13,716 bases of DNA, from assembly GCA_003166055.1 (NCBI GenBank), contig PMWR01000561.1:1-13716 (forward strand), given 5' to 3'. This document shows, piece after piece, positions 1-6,792 of this stretch. This stretch comes from Acidobacteriaceae bacterium. GTDB taxonomy: Bacteria > Acidobacteriota > Terriglobia > Terriglobales > Acidobacteriaceae. Under the pieces are notes generated by a model. It was not told where the DNA came from and made no database searches. It saw nothing but the letters and a program-made list of their open reading frames with translations. The position numbers were made by a program, and so were the translations under genes. Each line of letters opens with the position of its first letter. The stretch's first letter is position 1.

Positions 1-1
1 G

Positions 2-601
2 ACTGCGCAAGCTGTAAGAGCCACATTCATTCAGGCGGATGTAGGCAAACCCGAGGATTGCGCCCGTGCGGTCGCCGAGACACATGCGGCGCTCGGAAGA
101 CTGGATGTCATGGTGCATGCCGCGGGTGCGCCTGCGCCAGGCGGATTCTTTGATATGTCGCTCGAATGTTGGAGCAACGCATTTGATGTTCATGTACATG
201 CCGTGTTTTGGTTGGCGCGCGCCTGCGTGCCGCACATGGTGACACACAGTGAGGGCGCAATCATTCTGATCGGCTCAGCGGCTGGAATGCGCGGGTGCCT
301 CGGCGCCATGGCTTATGGCGTTGTGAAAGGCTCTCTGCCGCAGTTTACCCGAGTGCTGGCTCGTGAGCTTGCCGGCTACAGCATCCGTGTCAACTGCGTG
401 TCTCCGGGAGTAATTCGCACTCCTTTCCAGGACTTTCTTTCACCCGAACAAGCTGCCAATAATATTCGCAACCGTATCCCTCTTCGACGCGAGGGCCGGC
501 CTGAGGATGTCGCGGACCTTATACACGCGCTTGTAGAGAATGATTTCATCACTGGGGAAAATGTCGTTATTGATGGCGGGATGACACTGCGTATCGTCTA
601 G
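2..601 (+). CDS. Short-chain dehydrogenase/reductase, 3' part (5' end outside window)
   Basis: This is an SDR-family NAD(P)-dependent oxidoreductase, presumably cytoplasmic. The reading frame is open from base 2, so the ATG at 110 is internal: upstream of it the frame already encodes an ADVGKPED stretch (the Asp that binds adenine in classical SDRs) and GRLDVMVHAAG, the NAG-type motif. The N-terminal TGxxxGxG cofactor motif lies off the window. Visible catalytic residues are the Ser in IGSAAG, Tyr at 314-316 and Lys at 326-328 (AYGVVK), so the active site looks intact. The C-terminal part, with GRPEDVA and an ITGENVVIDGG ending, is standard for the family. The substrate cannot be read from this fragment; the neighbouring dehydrogenases and sugar-acid transporter relic suggest a sugar or sugar acid. 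Its stop codon overlaps that of the convergent transporter relic in the shared CTAG at 598-601. Confidence 0.9.
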   Translation, partial: TAQAVRATFIQADVGKPEDCARAVAETHAALGRLDVMVHAAGAPAPGGFFDMSLECWSNAFDVHVHAVFWLARACVPHMVTHSEGAIILIGSAAGMRGCLGAMAYGVVKGSLPQFTRVLARELAGYSIRVNCVSPGVIRTPFQDFLSPEQAANNIRNRIPLRREGRPEDVADLIHALVENDFITGENVVIDGGMTLRIV

Positions 602-962
602 ACATCGGAGTGGGTCGGCAGCGTCCACACCATTCCCGCAGCAATGAGCGGGAGAATCCCGAAGAGCACGAAGGTTGGCGAAAAGGAGTAGCGGTCGACC
701 ATCCGGCCGGTGACGATGCTGAAGATCATTCCTCCAAACCCTGATCCCATGCTGGCGAATCTCCGCACCGAGATGCCGTTTGCGATCGCACTTGCCTGCA
801 TGAAAGCGAAGATGATTCGAGCATAGCTTGTCGCCGAGATATGAAACCGCTCCAGCAGGACTGGCGCCACGACTGAGAGTGTTTTCCGATCCAGGTAATG
901 ATCACTGGGGCTGCGAAGGCGAAGCTCAGCGCCCCCCATTTGTTGCGTCTCGCTGTTTCTAT
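598..962 (-). pseudogene. Relic of MFS sugar-acid (hexuronate-type) transporter, internally deleted and frameshifted
   Basis: The minus strand encodes two separated pieces of an anion:cation-symporter type MFS permease. The N-terminal piece reads YLDRKTLSVVAPVL, ERFHIS and IIFAFM (first helix end and second helix). It then jumps, at about 758-772, straight to FGGMIFSIVTGRMVDRYSF and FGILPLIAAGMVWTLP, which resemble the last two helices. A normal protein of this family is about 400-450 residues; here only about 120 remain, so roughly helices 3-10 are missing. A second lesion lies near 898-902: the upstream residues WGALSFAFAAPVI are read in a different frame from YLDR, as if one A had been lost from an Ile-Asn-Tyr coding stretch. 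No ATG is found for the upstream frame; an ATA stands at 962-960 where a start might be expected, with an in-frame stop just before it. Assignment to the hexuronate/aldonate branch is from memory of family motifs. Confidence 0.75.
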
Positions 963-974
963 TCAATTGGGAGA

Positions 975-994
975 ACCCCCGGCTTTGCCGGGGT
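975..994. repeat. Short GC-rich inverted repeat (REP-like or terminator-like hairpin)
   Basis: The arms CCCCGGC and GCCGGGG flank a TTT loop, with A and T closing the outer end and one extra C in the left arm. There is no U-run on either side, so an intrinsic terminator is unlikely. It sits at the 5' edge of the dead transporter gene. A dispersed palindromic repeat is possible, but no second perfect copy is present in the window. Confidence 0.45.
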
Positions 995-1153
995 GGCAAT
1001 AGAGGTTTGACATTTACGGGAGTCATTCCCGGTTTGTGTTTTTCCACCGTTCTGGCAAGAGCGTTGGAAGGTCGAGGAGCATGAGCGCGGTCCCTACGGG
1101 ACTCCGTATGAATTGTTTGTTTCGCCAACCCCACGCTGATGCGCGGGGCCTGC

Positions 1154-1183
1154 TTGCAGAGTCTCAGAATACTGATATATCAT
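1154..1183 (+). promoter_or_regulatory. Probable sigma70-type promoter of the dehydrogenase operon
   Basis: TTGCAG at 1154-1159 and TATCAT at 1178-1183 are separated by 18 bases. The -10 matches the consensus at five of six positions; the -35 is weak, matching only TTG. The -10 lies inside the CTGATATATCAT palindrome, so a protein bound there would block RNA polymerase. This is a motif match only. Confidence 0.4.
1172..1183. promoter_or_regulatory. Palindromic operator candidate, copy 1 (CTGATATATCAT)
   Basis: The core TGATATATCA is a perfect 10-bp palindrome, 92 bases upstream of the dehydrogenase start at 1275. Eleven bases (CTGATATATCA) are identical to the palindrome at 3190-3201 upstream of the fucosidase relic. 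A short AT-rich palindrome with a TGAT/ATCA edge fits a GntR-type or other small dimeric repressor, but the regulator is not in the window and its family is inference. Confidence 0.5.
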
Positions 1184-1263
1184 AAATTCGTTCAGCGTAA
1201 AACGCCTCGACAACGAGACATCGGATAAGGTTGAAGAAGTCTGCCAGGCCGATACTGGAGTGC

Positions 1264-1268
1264 GGAGG
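1264..1268 (+). promoter_or_regulatory. Ribosome binding site fixing the dehydrogenase start at 1275
   Basis: GGAGG lies six bases before ATG 1275. This argues against the upstream in-frame GTG at 1260, which overlaps the approach to this site and would add five non-homologous residues ahead of the conserved MKALVL start. Confidence 0.8.
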
Positions 1269-1274
1269 ATTTCT

Positions 1275-2306
1275 ATGAAAGCGCTCGTACTCTCTGAGTA
1301 CAAGAAACTCGACGTTGTAGACATGGCGAAACCCCAGCCCGGTGAAGAAGAACTCTTAATACAAATTCAGGCTTGCGGCATCTGCGGCAGCGATGTACAC
1401 GGGTACGACGGCAGCACGGGAAGACGGTTGCCTCCCATTGTGATGGGCCATGAGGCGGCCGGCGTGATCGAAGCGGTGGGCGATGCGGTGTCGGGATTCC
1501 GACCTGGCCAACGGGTTACCTTCGATTCGACCGTGTTCTGCGGTAAATGCTTTTTCTGTCTTCGCGGCCAGGTCAACCTCTGTGACAGGCGAGAAGTCAT
1601 CGGTGTATCGACGCCTGCATTCCGCCGAATGGGTGCATTTGCGGAATATGTCACAGTACCCGCGCGCATTGCATACCCGCTGCCGGATAACATGGCTTTC
1701 TCTCACGCTGCGCTTATTGAAGCTGTATCTGTTGCGGTTCATGCCGTTTCTCTTACCAGGATCGACCTGGAGGATACAGTGGTTGTGGTCGGTGCGGGGA
1801 TGATCGGCCTGCTCGCTCTGCAGGCTGTGCGAGCGGCGGGCGCGGGTAAAGTATATGTCATCGACCTAGACGAGACCCGCCTTGAATTGGCGCGGAGTCT
1901 GGGAGCTACCGAGGTCCTGAACTCTCGCGACTGTACGGTTGGGGACGCGATCTTGGACCTGACTAACGGTGGTGGTGCGGATGGGGCTTTGGAATGCGTA
2001 GGCACTGCTGCCACCGTCAAGCTGGCAGTGGAGTCTGTGCGAAAAGGGGGCACCGTAACGCTGGTTGGCAACATCACACCGACCATCGAGATCGGCTTGC
2101 AGTCAATTGTCACCCGCCAGGTCCGTCTCCAGGGATCCTGCGCGTCTTCCGGAGAGTATCCGGCGTGTATCTCTCTGATGTCGCGCGGCGCCATCCGTGT
2201 GGACCCTTTACTCTCGGCGGTCGCTCCACTTGAAGAAGGTGCATCATGGTTCCGCCGGCTCTATGATCGCGAACCTGGACTGATGAAGGTCGTGCTCCAA
2301 CCATGA
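1275..2306 (+). CDS. Zinc-dependent medium-chain alcohol/polyol dehydrogenase
   Basis: A 343-residue cytoplasmic medium-chain dehydrogenase of the threonine/sorbitol/galactitol-phosphate dehydrogenase type, expected to oxidise a secondary alcohol of a polyol or sugar acid with NAD. The GroES-like catalytic domain carries the catalytic zinc ligands Cys37 (CGICGSD) and His59-Glu60 (GHE), with Glu149 as a probable further ligand. The structural zinc loop is complete: Cys89, Cys92, Cys95 and Cys103. The Rossmann domain begins with GAGMIG at 173-178, and Asp197 at the end of the second strand predicts NAD rather than NADP. Length and motifs are normal and I see no damage. It is the first gene of a two-gene unit with the SDR 19 bp downstream, and the operator candidate at 1172-1183 lies in its promoter. 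The exact substrate is unknown; the transporter relic and SDR neighbours favour a sugar-acid or deoxy-sugar route. Confidence 0.92.
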   Translation: MKALVLSEYKKLDVVDMAKPQPGEEELLIQIQACGICGSDVHGYDGSTGRRLPPIVMGHEAAGVIEAVGDAVSGFRPGQRVTFDSTVFCGKCFFCLRGQVNLCDRREVIGVSTPAFRRMGAFAEYVTVPARIAYPLPDNMAFSHAALIEAVSVAVHAVSLTRIDLEDTVVVVGAGMIGLLALQAVRAAGAGKVYVIDLDETRLELARSLGATEVLNSRDCTVGDAILDLTNGGGADGALECVGTAATVKLAVESVRKGGTVTLVGNITPTIEIGLQSIVTRQVRLQGSCASSGEYPACISLMSRGAIRVDPLLSAVAPLEEGASWFRRLYDREPGLMKVVLQP

Positions 2307-2325
2307 CGCATAAGGAAACGGATTT

Positions 2326-3174
2326 ATGACAGAAGGGCTGTTTGACCTGACTGGAAAAGTCGCGCTGGTTACGGGAACCAGCCGTGGGCTGGGGCAGTAC
2401 TTTGCGCGTGCTCTCGCGCGTGCAGGCGCAGACATCGCCATCACCAGCCGCGACAAGAGCTCCCTCACCGCCTTTGCAGAAGAGATCCGCGCGCTTGGCC
2501 GCCAAAGCTTTTCTGCCGAACTCGATGTGCGAATCCATGAAAGTATCCAGACTGCAGTTTCTACGATCGAGGTACACTTCGGGCACATCGATATCCTCGT
2601 GAACAATGCCGGCTGCAACATCCGCAAGCCCGCAGCAGATGTATCGTGGGACGATTGGAACACGGTCCTTGACACCAATCTCCGCGGTTCTTTCTTCGTG
2701 GCCCAGGCAGTTGCACGAGGCATGACCCAGCGCAGATACGGCCGCATCATCAACATCGGCTCTGTCACGTCGGTCGCCGGCTATGCAGGTCTTGGGCCTT
2801 ATGGGGCGAGCCGCGGCGGAATTCGCCAACTCACAATGAGCTTGGCTGACGATTGGGGAGTCCACGGAATCACGGTGAACTGTCTGGCCCCAGGCTGGTT
2901 TCGGACGAAGCAGAACCAGGCACTCTATGAGAATGCGGAGTGGGTCGAATACCTGACCGATCGTATTCCGCTGAAGCGCCCGGGCCGGCCTGACGATCTG
3001 GATGGCGCCGTTGTCTTTCTTGCCTCGGAATCAAGCCGATATATCACTGGGCAAACGTTACTGGTCGACGGCGGCATCTCCACCGGCGCGACGAAGGCTA
3101 CAGTCATGAGATCGGCGCCGGCGGATATTACCGCACTGTACGGTGCCGACAATTCTGCGCTTTTCTCTAAATGA
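2326..3174 (+). CDS. SDR oxidoreductase (gluconate 5-dehydrogenase-like) with Lys-to-Arg active-site change
   Basis: A 282-residue classical SDR, starting at ATG 2326 nine bases after an AAGGA ribosome binding site and 19 bp after the zinc dehydrogenase, so the two are probably cotranscribed. Motifs in order are TGTSRGLG (16-23, cofactor binding), Asp67 in LDV, NNAG (93-96), Asn118, Ser146 and Tyr159. The catalytic YxxxK motif reads YGASR: the expected Lys is Arg163 (codon CGC at 2812-2814). In this family Lys positions the nicotinamide ribose and lowers the Tyr pKa, so activity may be reduced or altered. The rest (RIPLKRPGRPDDLDGAVVFLAS, ITGQTLLVDGG) is well conserved. After the usual GGIS end there is an extension of about 30 residues, longer than typical. 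The resemblance to gluconate 5-dehydrogenase-like SDRs is by overall pattern; the substrate is not established. Confidence 0.9.
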   Translation: MTEGLFDLTGKVALVTGTSRGLGQYFARALARAGADIAITSRDKSSLTAFAEEIRALGRQSFSAELDVRIHESIQTAVSTIEVHFGHIDILVNNAGCNIRKPAADVSWDDWNTVLDTNLRGSFFVAQAVARGMTQRRYGRIINIGSVTSVAGYAGLGPYGASRGGIRQLTMSLADDWGVHGITVNCLAPGWFRTKQNQALYENAEWVEYLTDRIPLKRPGRPDDLDGAVVFLASESSRYITGQTLLVDGGISTGATKATVMRSAPADITALYGADNSALFSK

Positions 3175-3189
3175 CGTTCTTCTCTGGTT

Positions 3190-3201
3190 CTGATATATCA
3201 G
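3190..3201. promoter_or_regulatory. Palindromic operator candidate, copy 2 (CTGATATATCAG)
   Basis: A perfect 12-bp palindrome in the gap between the SDR stop (3174) and the fucosidase relic start (3313), 111 bases upstream of that start. It shares 11 bases with copy 1. A TATCAG element at 3196-3201 could be a -10, with a poor -35 (ATGACG, 3171-3176) about 19 bases upstream. The matched position upstream of both plus-strand units is the main argument for function. Confidence 0.5.
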
Positions 3202-3312
3202 GACGGAGCGCTTGGAGCGCGCGCGTTGCCACGGCTGAAAAAACCGTGAATGGCCGCTCTCACCTTTCCCGCTTGCAAACGTGGCTCGCCATTTCGTGCC
3301 GTTGGAGCCCCT

Positions 3313-3942
3313 ATGAATCGCAGAGATTTTCTGGCTTCCGCCACGGCCTTGGCAGCCTCGTCTGTCTACCCGGGTTTCGGGCAGGCCTCTGCACCAGTCA
3401 ATAGCTTTCCAGCCTCGTCGCTCCGGAACGAACCTTATGTCGAAAGTGTGCCCATTCCGGAGTATCATTCGGCTCCAACGAGCGCCTATGAAGCATTTCA
3501 AGATATGAAGTTTGGTGTTCGCATTCATTGGGGAATGTACAGCATTTGGCATCGCGGACCGGAGTCGTGGCCCTTTCCAGAGATGTTGTTCGAAGATCGC
3601 GACCGCTATAACCAGCTTCACAAGACCTGGAATCCCACGCTTTCGATGCTTCCGCGTGGATGGACGTCTTCAAGGAAAGCGGAATGAAGATGTTTGCGAT
3701 CACTACCAAGCACCACGAAGGTTTCAGTATGTTCGACACCAAGACCCGGGTCAAGAGTCGAGCAAACTGGGTCGTTCCCGGAGGGCCCCGTATCGAACCG
3801 TGCGATCTCGCTTACTCGGTAATGGAAACTCCTTTGCGAAGAGACATTATCGGGGAACTTTGCGATGCCGCGCATAAGGGGGACATGAAAATCGACCTCT
3901 ATTTCTCACATCCAGACTGGTATGATGCGGACTTCCGGCCCT
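3313..3942 (+). pseudogene. Broken GH29-type alpha-L-fucosidase (N-terminal part only)
   Basis: It starts at ATG 3313 with a weak GGAG upstream. The product begins with a Tat signal (MNRRDFLASATALAAS), so the ancestor was exported. GH29-like stretches follow: YEAFQDMKFGVRIHWGMYS, ESWPF and KTWNPT. At about 3639-3641 the frame shifts (one base lost or two gained): WNPT is in the first frame, while FDASAWMDVFKESGMKMF, TTKHHEGFSMFD and LYFSHPDWYDADF follow in the third. The match ends near 3942, after about 210 residues; intact GH29 enzymes are about 450 or more, and the region carrying the nucleophile Asp is missing. What follows up to the GH2 gene is unrelated sequence. An active enzyme once removed terminal fucose from glycans such as xyloglucan or host-type oligosaccharides; this copy cannot. 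The family call rests on recognised motifs, not an alignment. Confidence 0.82.
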
Positions 3943-4123
3943 GCTGGGCAAGTGCCAACACACCGGCCAGCAGCATGAACGCCGCTGCGTTCATGGCTCG
4001 GCGCGATAATCCGGAACCGAGATTGCATCGCCCTATGCGCATCATCGAGACCGCGAGCGTGGTTGGGTTCATGGTGCGGGGGCTTTGCAAGCTCACATCG
4101 TTCTCCGCCATGGAGATGAAACA
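3943..4123. other. Unassigned segment between the fucosidase relic and the GH2 gene
   Basis: About 180 bases replace the missing 3' part of the fucosidase gene. The fucosidase frame stays open here but encodes nothing resembling GH29 (it begins CWASANTPASS). Two minus-strand frames are also open, one with a hydrophobic stretch (AAAFMLLAGVLALAQ). I recognise none of them. It may be a scrap of an inserted element or an unrelated gene brought in by the deletion. No terminator hairpin for the GH2 gene is evident here. Confidence 0.5.
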
Positions 4124-6664
4124 TCATAATCCCTCGTGGGGCTTGCGGGCTCGGCCTTCCTCCCGGGCCTGCGCGGATCGGAACTGCAACACCGCGTCCT
4201 TCAGCCCGGGAGATGATGCACTCACTGTTACGAGTCCTGCACTCCTGGTCATCCGTACGAGCGCGGTGGCGATTCCTGCCTCTGCGCGGACCGGATTGGC
4301 AAAAATCTTCTCATCCCCAATTAGGGTGCCTTCGCCAGCTGCCGAAAAAGTCACCATGTCGTCCCCATACGGATAAGTCATATCTCTGGAATCGCAAACG
4401 TGGGCATACACGCGCACCCAGTCTCCTCCGTCGGCAACAGGGGCCACGCCACATGTGTCGAGCTCCAATCGAAGGCCCTTTGGGACTCCGGGAGAGTGGG
4501 CCAGGTGTTGTGCAACCACTTTGCCATCGATCAGCCCCTCGGCCAGCAATTCCCCGATGGGCACCCAAGGCGCTTCCGGCGAAACTGCATTGGCGAACAA
4601 CATACTCCGGGTGCCGCTGAATTCTCCCACTTTGAAAGTAAAGGGCGGATGAGGGATCCGGTATCCGGCATCGGGCCCTTGCGTCGCGACCAGTTTGCCG
4701 TTTTGGGTGAGGCGTACCTGTTCGCAATTGCTGAACACGACCATTTCCAAAGGCGAATGGAAAGTGGCGTAATTGGCAATGAAGATCATCGGCCCACTGC
4801 CGGTTCGTGCCGTCTGAGCGTGGGAAGGCCGCTGACTTTGAAACATGAAATAGTCGAACTTGGGAATTCGGAACAGGTCCAGTGGAGCACCCAGAAAGGG
4901 TTGATGATGGTAGCCGCGAAATGCATCGATTCCCGCCCAAAGATCGGCTCCTGCGGGCCTGGTGTCCGACTGGTAGATCCGGTCCAGACTCTGCAGATGA
5001 GCGGAGGCTTGTACGAGCATCGGCATCTCGCCCCACGATCTGGCGACGCGCACACGGCCCTGCTGGTCGCTCCAGTTATCCACCTGGTCGCCCCATTCGC
5101 GTATCCATGAAGGCCCTGAAGAACCCTCATGTGGATGGCTCCCGTACGTGATGTCCCATCCATCGAAGCCAGGCACCGGTTTACGAATTGGATCTCCTGC
5201 CGTGTAACATCCCGGCCCGGGGAACTCCTCATGCACAATCCGGTATAGCTCGGCCGCCAGCGAACTGTTGTCCGATTCGTTCAGGGCCGCTTCCCAGATG
5301 ACCACCGATGGATGATTGCGATCCCGCCGGATCATATCGCGCGCATTCCGATAGACACGTTTCTTGAAAATCTCATCCCCGACGAACTGCCAGCCGGGGT
5401 TGGAAACAATGGCCAGAATGCCCAATTCGTCGCAGGCATTCATGAAGCTTGGATCCTGGGGATAGTGGCTGCGATACGATGTGAAGCCCGCCTCGCGCAG
5501 TTTAAAGGCATCGCGATAATGCGCGGAAGGCGGCAGGGCATAGCCCACATAAGGATGGTCCTGGTGCCGATTCGCACCAATTGAGAAGAATGGCTGGCCA
5601 TTGATGAGCAAGCCGCGGCTCTTTTCGAATTGAAAGGAACGGATGCCTATGTGCGTGTACTCGTCGTCGATGACCTTGCCGTTCGCGTTTACTGTTGAAT
5701 GAAGCCAGTAGAGCTGAGGATCTTCCGGATGCCAGAGCCTTGGATCTACAACTTTCAATGTCTGTGTGGCCACATGGCGAGAACGGGCCGGCACAGTAAC
5801 AGTGATGGACTCCGTCGCCGCTGACTTCCCATCGGGGCCGATCAATCCTTGCACCACGTCGCAAACGCGGCTTTCATCCGACTCGTTGACTACCTCGGTC
5901 TGGACCCGCACTAAGGACTCGCCTGTTGCGACCGAGGGGTATGTAACAAACACACCCCCGCCAGCAACCGTGTTGGCAAGAATTGGATCGGTGATATGCA
6001 GAGGATTAAGCACTTCGAGATCGACGCTTCGATAAAGGCCTCCGAAGTAGCAGAAGTCCAGCTCGCTCTGCGGCTTTCCCGGTGGCACCTCGGGATTGTC
6101 AGAGTTATCAAGCCGCACGGTCAGGGTATTGGGTCGGTCGAACCGAATCTCTTTGGAAATATCAATGGTGAAGGGTATGTAGCCGCCATAGTGGGTTAGT
6201 TGATGAACGCCATTCAACCAGACATCCGCAACCTGCATGGCGCCCTGGAATTTCAGGTAAACAACACGATCCTTCCAATCCGGCTGGGCGAGCAACTCGC
6301 GCTTGTACCAACAAACACCCTGATAATTGCGGCCGCCGCTTACGTCCCGTGGCTCGAGTCTTACTGAATGTGGTAATGTAACCGGCTCCCATTGCGCGTC
6401 AGCGGGAGGGTTCATTTCATCTTCCTTCACTGACTTCGAATCCGGTGAGGGTGCTGGCGATGCCGGGCGAAAGAAGTGCCAGTCCTGATTCAAGTTCAGC
6501 ACGAGGCGCGCGACCGGCATTCCGTATGAAGCGATTCGAGCCGCGCTGCCGTCATCAGCCTGCCCCGCTCCACGGTCATTCTCGGAATGAAGTACGCCCG
6601 ACAACATAATTCCTGAAGCAGATAAAGCACCAACTTCCAAAAAGTCCCTTCGCGATAATGGCAT
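4124..6664 (-). CDS. Tat-exported GH2 glycoside hydrolase (beta-galactosidase-like)
   Basis: An 846-residue GH2 enzyme expected to cleave a terminal beta-linked sugar, most likely beta-galactoside, in the periplasm or at the cell surface. ATG 6664 is chosen over an upstream in-frame start because it has an AAGGA site five bases upstream and gives a clean twin-arginine signal (SRRDFLEV, then a hydrophobic run to about residue 24). Domains in order are the GH2 sugar-binding jelly roll (about 50-220), an immunoglobulin-like sandwich (about 225-345) and the TIM barrel (about 350-610). The acid/base Glu463 lies in an ALNESD motif and the likely nucleophile Glu523 in REWGD, so both catalytic residues are present. 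About 230 residues of beta-rich C-terminal sequence follow. Beta-glucuronidase or another GH2 specificity cannot be excluded. It lies 128 bp after the heme/TPR gene with no evident terminator between, so cotranscription is plausible. Confidence 0.9.
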   Translation of the reverse strand: MPLSRRDFLEVGALSASGIMLSGVLHSENDRGAGQADDGSAARIASYGMPVARLVLNLNQDWHFFRPASPAPSPDSKSVKEDEMNPPADAQWEPVTLPHSVRLEPRDVSGGRNYQGVCWYKRELLAQPDWKDRVVYLKFQGAMQVADVWLNGVHQLTHYGGYIPFTIDISKEIRFDRPNTLTVRLDNSDNPEVPPGKPQSELDFCYFGGLYRSVDLEVLNPLHITDPILANTVAGGGVFVTYPSVATGESLVRVQTEVVNESDESRVCDVVQGLIGPDGKSAATESITVTVPARSRHVATQTLKVVDPRLWHPEDPQLYWLHSTVNANGKVIDDEYTHIGIRSFQFEKSRGLLINGQPFFSIGANRHQDHPYVGYALPPSAHYRDAFKLREAGFTSYRSHYPQDPSFMNACDELGILAIVSNPGWQFVGDEIFKKRVYRNARDMIRRDRNHPSVVIWEAALNESDNSSLAAELYRIVHEEFPGPGCYTAGDPIRKPVPGFDGWDITYGSHPHEGSSGPSWIREWGDQVDNWSDQQGRVRVARSWGEMPMLVQASAHLQSLDRIYQSDTRPAGADLWAGIDAFRGYHHQPFLGAPLDLFRIPKFDYFMFQSQRPSHAQTARTGSGPMIFIANYATFHSPLEMVVFSNCEQVRLTQNGKLVATQGPDAGYRIPHPPFTFKVGEFSGTRSMLFANAVSPEAPWVPIGELLAEGLIDGKVVAQHLAHSPGVPKGLRLELDTCGVAPVADGGDWVRVYAHVCDSRDMTYPYGDDMVTFSAAGEGTLIGDEKIFANPVRAEAGIATALVRMTRSAGLVTVSASSPGLKDAVLQFRSAQAREEGRARKPHEGL

Positions 6665-6669
6665 GACTG

Positions 6670-6674
6670 TCCTT
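6670..6674 (-). promoter_or_regulatory. Ribosome binding site fixing the GH2 start at 6664
   Basis: On the minus strand AAGGA is followed by five bases and then ATG. It supports the start that leaves the Tat signal at the N-terminus, rather than an ATG 40 codons upstream that would bury it. Confidence 0.7.
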
Positions 6675-6792
6675 TTCGTTCTTGTTTGTGCATCGGCATT
6701 GCAGGCGAGTTGTAATCGCCACTTTGCTTGCACGGTCTTGCCGGCAGTGCAGGCTTCAATTGCAGTTGCGCCTGTGCCAGGCATTACCGCTC

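Larger units (their letters stand above)
963..1274. other. Intergenic region between the transporter relic and the dehydrogenase operon
   Basis: This stretch of about 310 bases has no convincing gene. It holds a short GC-rich inverted repeat near the transporter relic (975-994), and further right the probable promoter, the palindromic operator and the ribosome binding site of the zinc dehydrogenase gene. The middle (about 1000-1150) shows no recognisable motif or gene remnant in either direction. It may be eroded upstream sequence of the dead transporter. Confidence 0.6.

Noticed and set aside
110..601. SDR starting at ATG 110
   Set aside because: The frame is open to the left edge and already encodes conserved SDR motifs before this codon, so the true start lies outside the window.
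3037..3046. Third near-copy of the operator (CGATATATCA)
   Set aside because: It lies inside the SDR and encodes the conserved SRYITG motif, which explains the bases without any regulatory role.
3660..4376. A 238-residue plus-strand protein
   Set aside because: Only its first part is fucosidase-like; the rest runs through the orphan segment and then antisense to the GH2 gene. It is the second frame of the broken fucosidase, not a separate gene.
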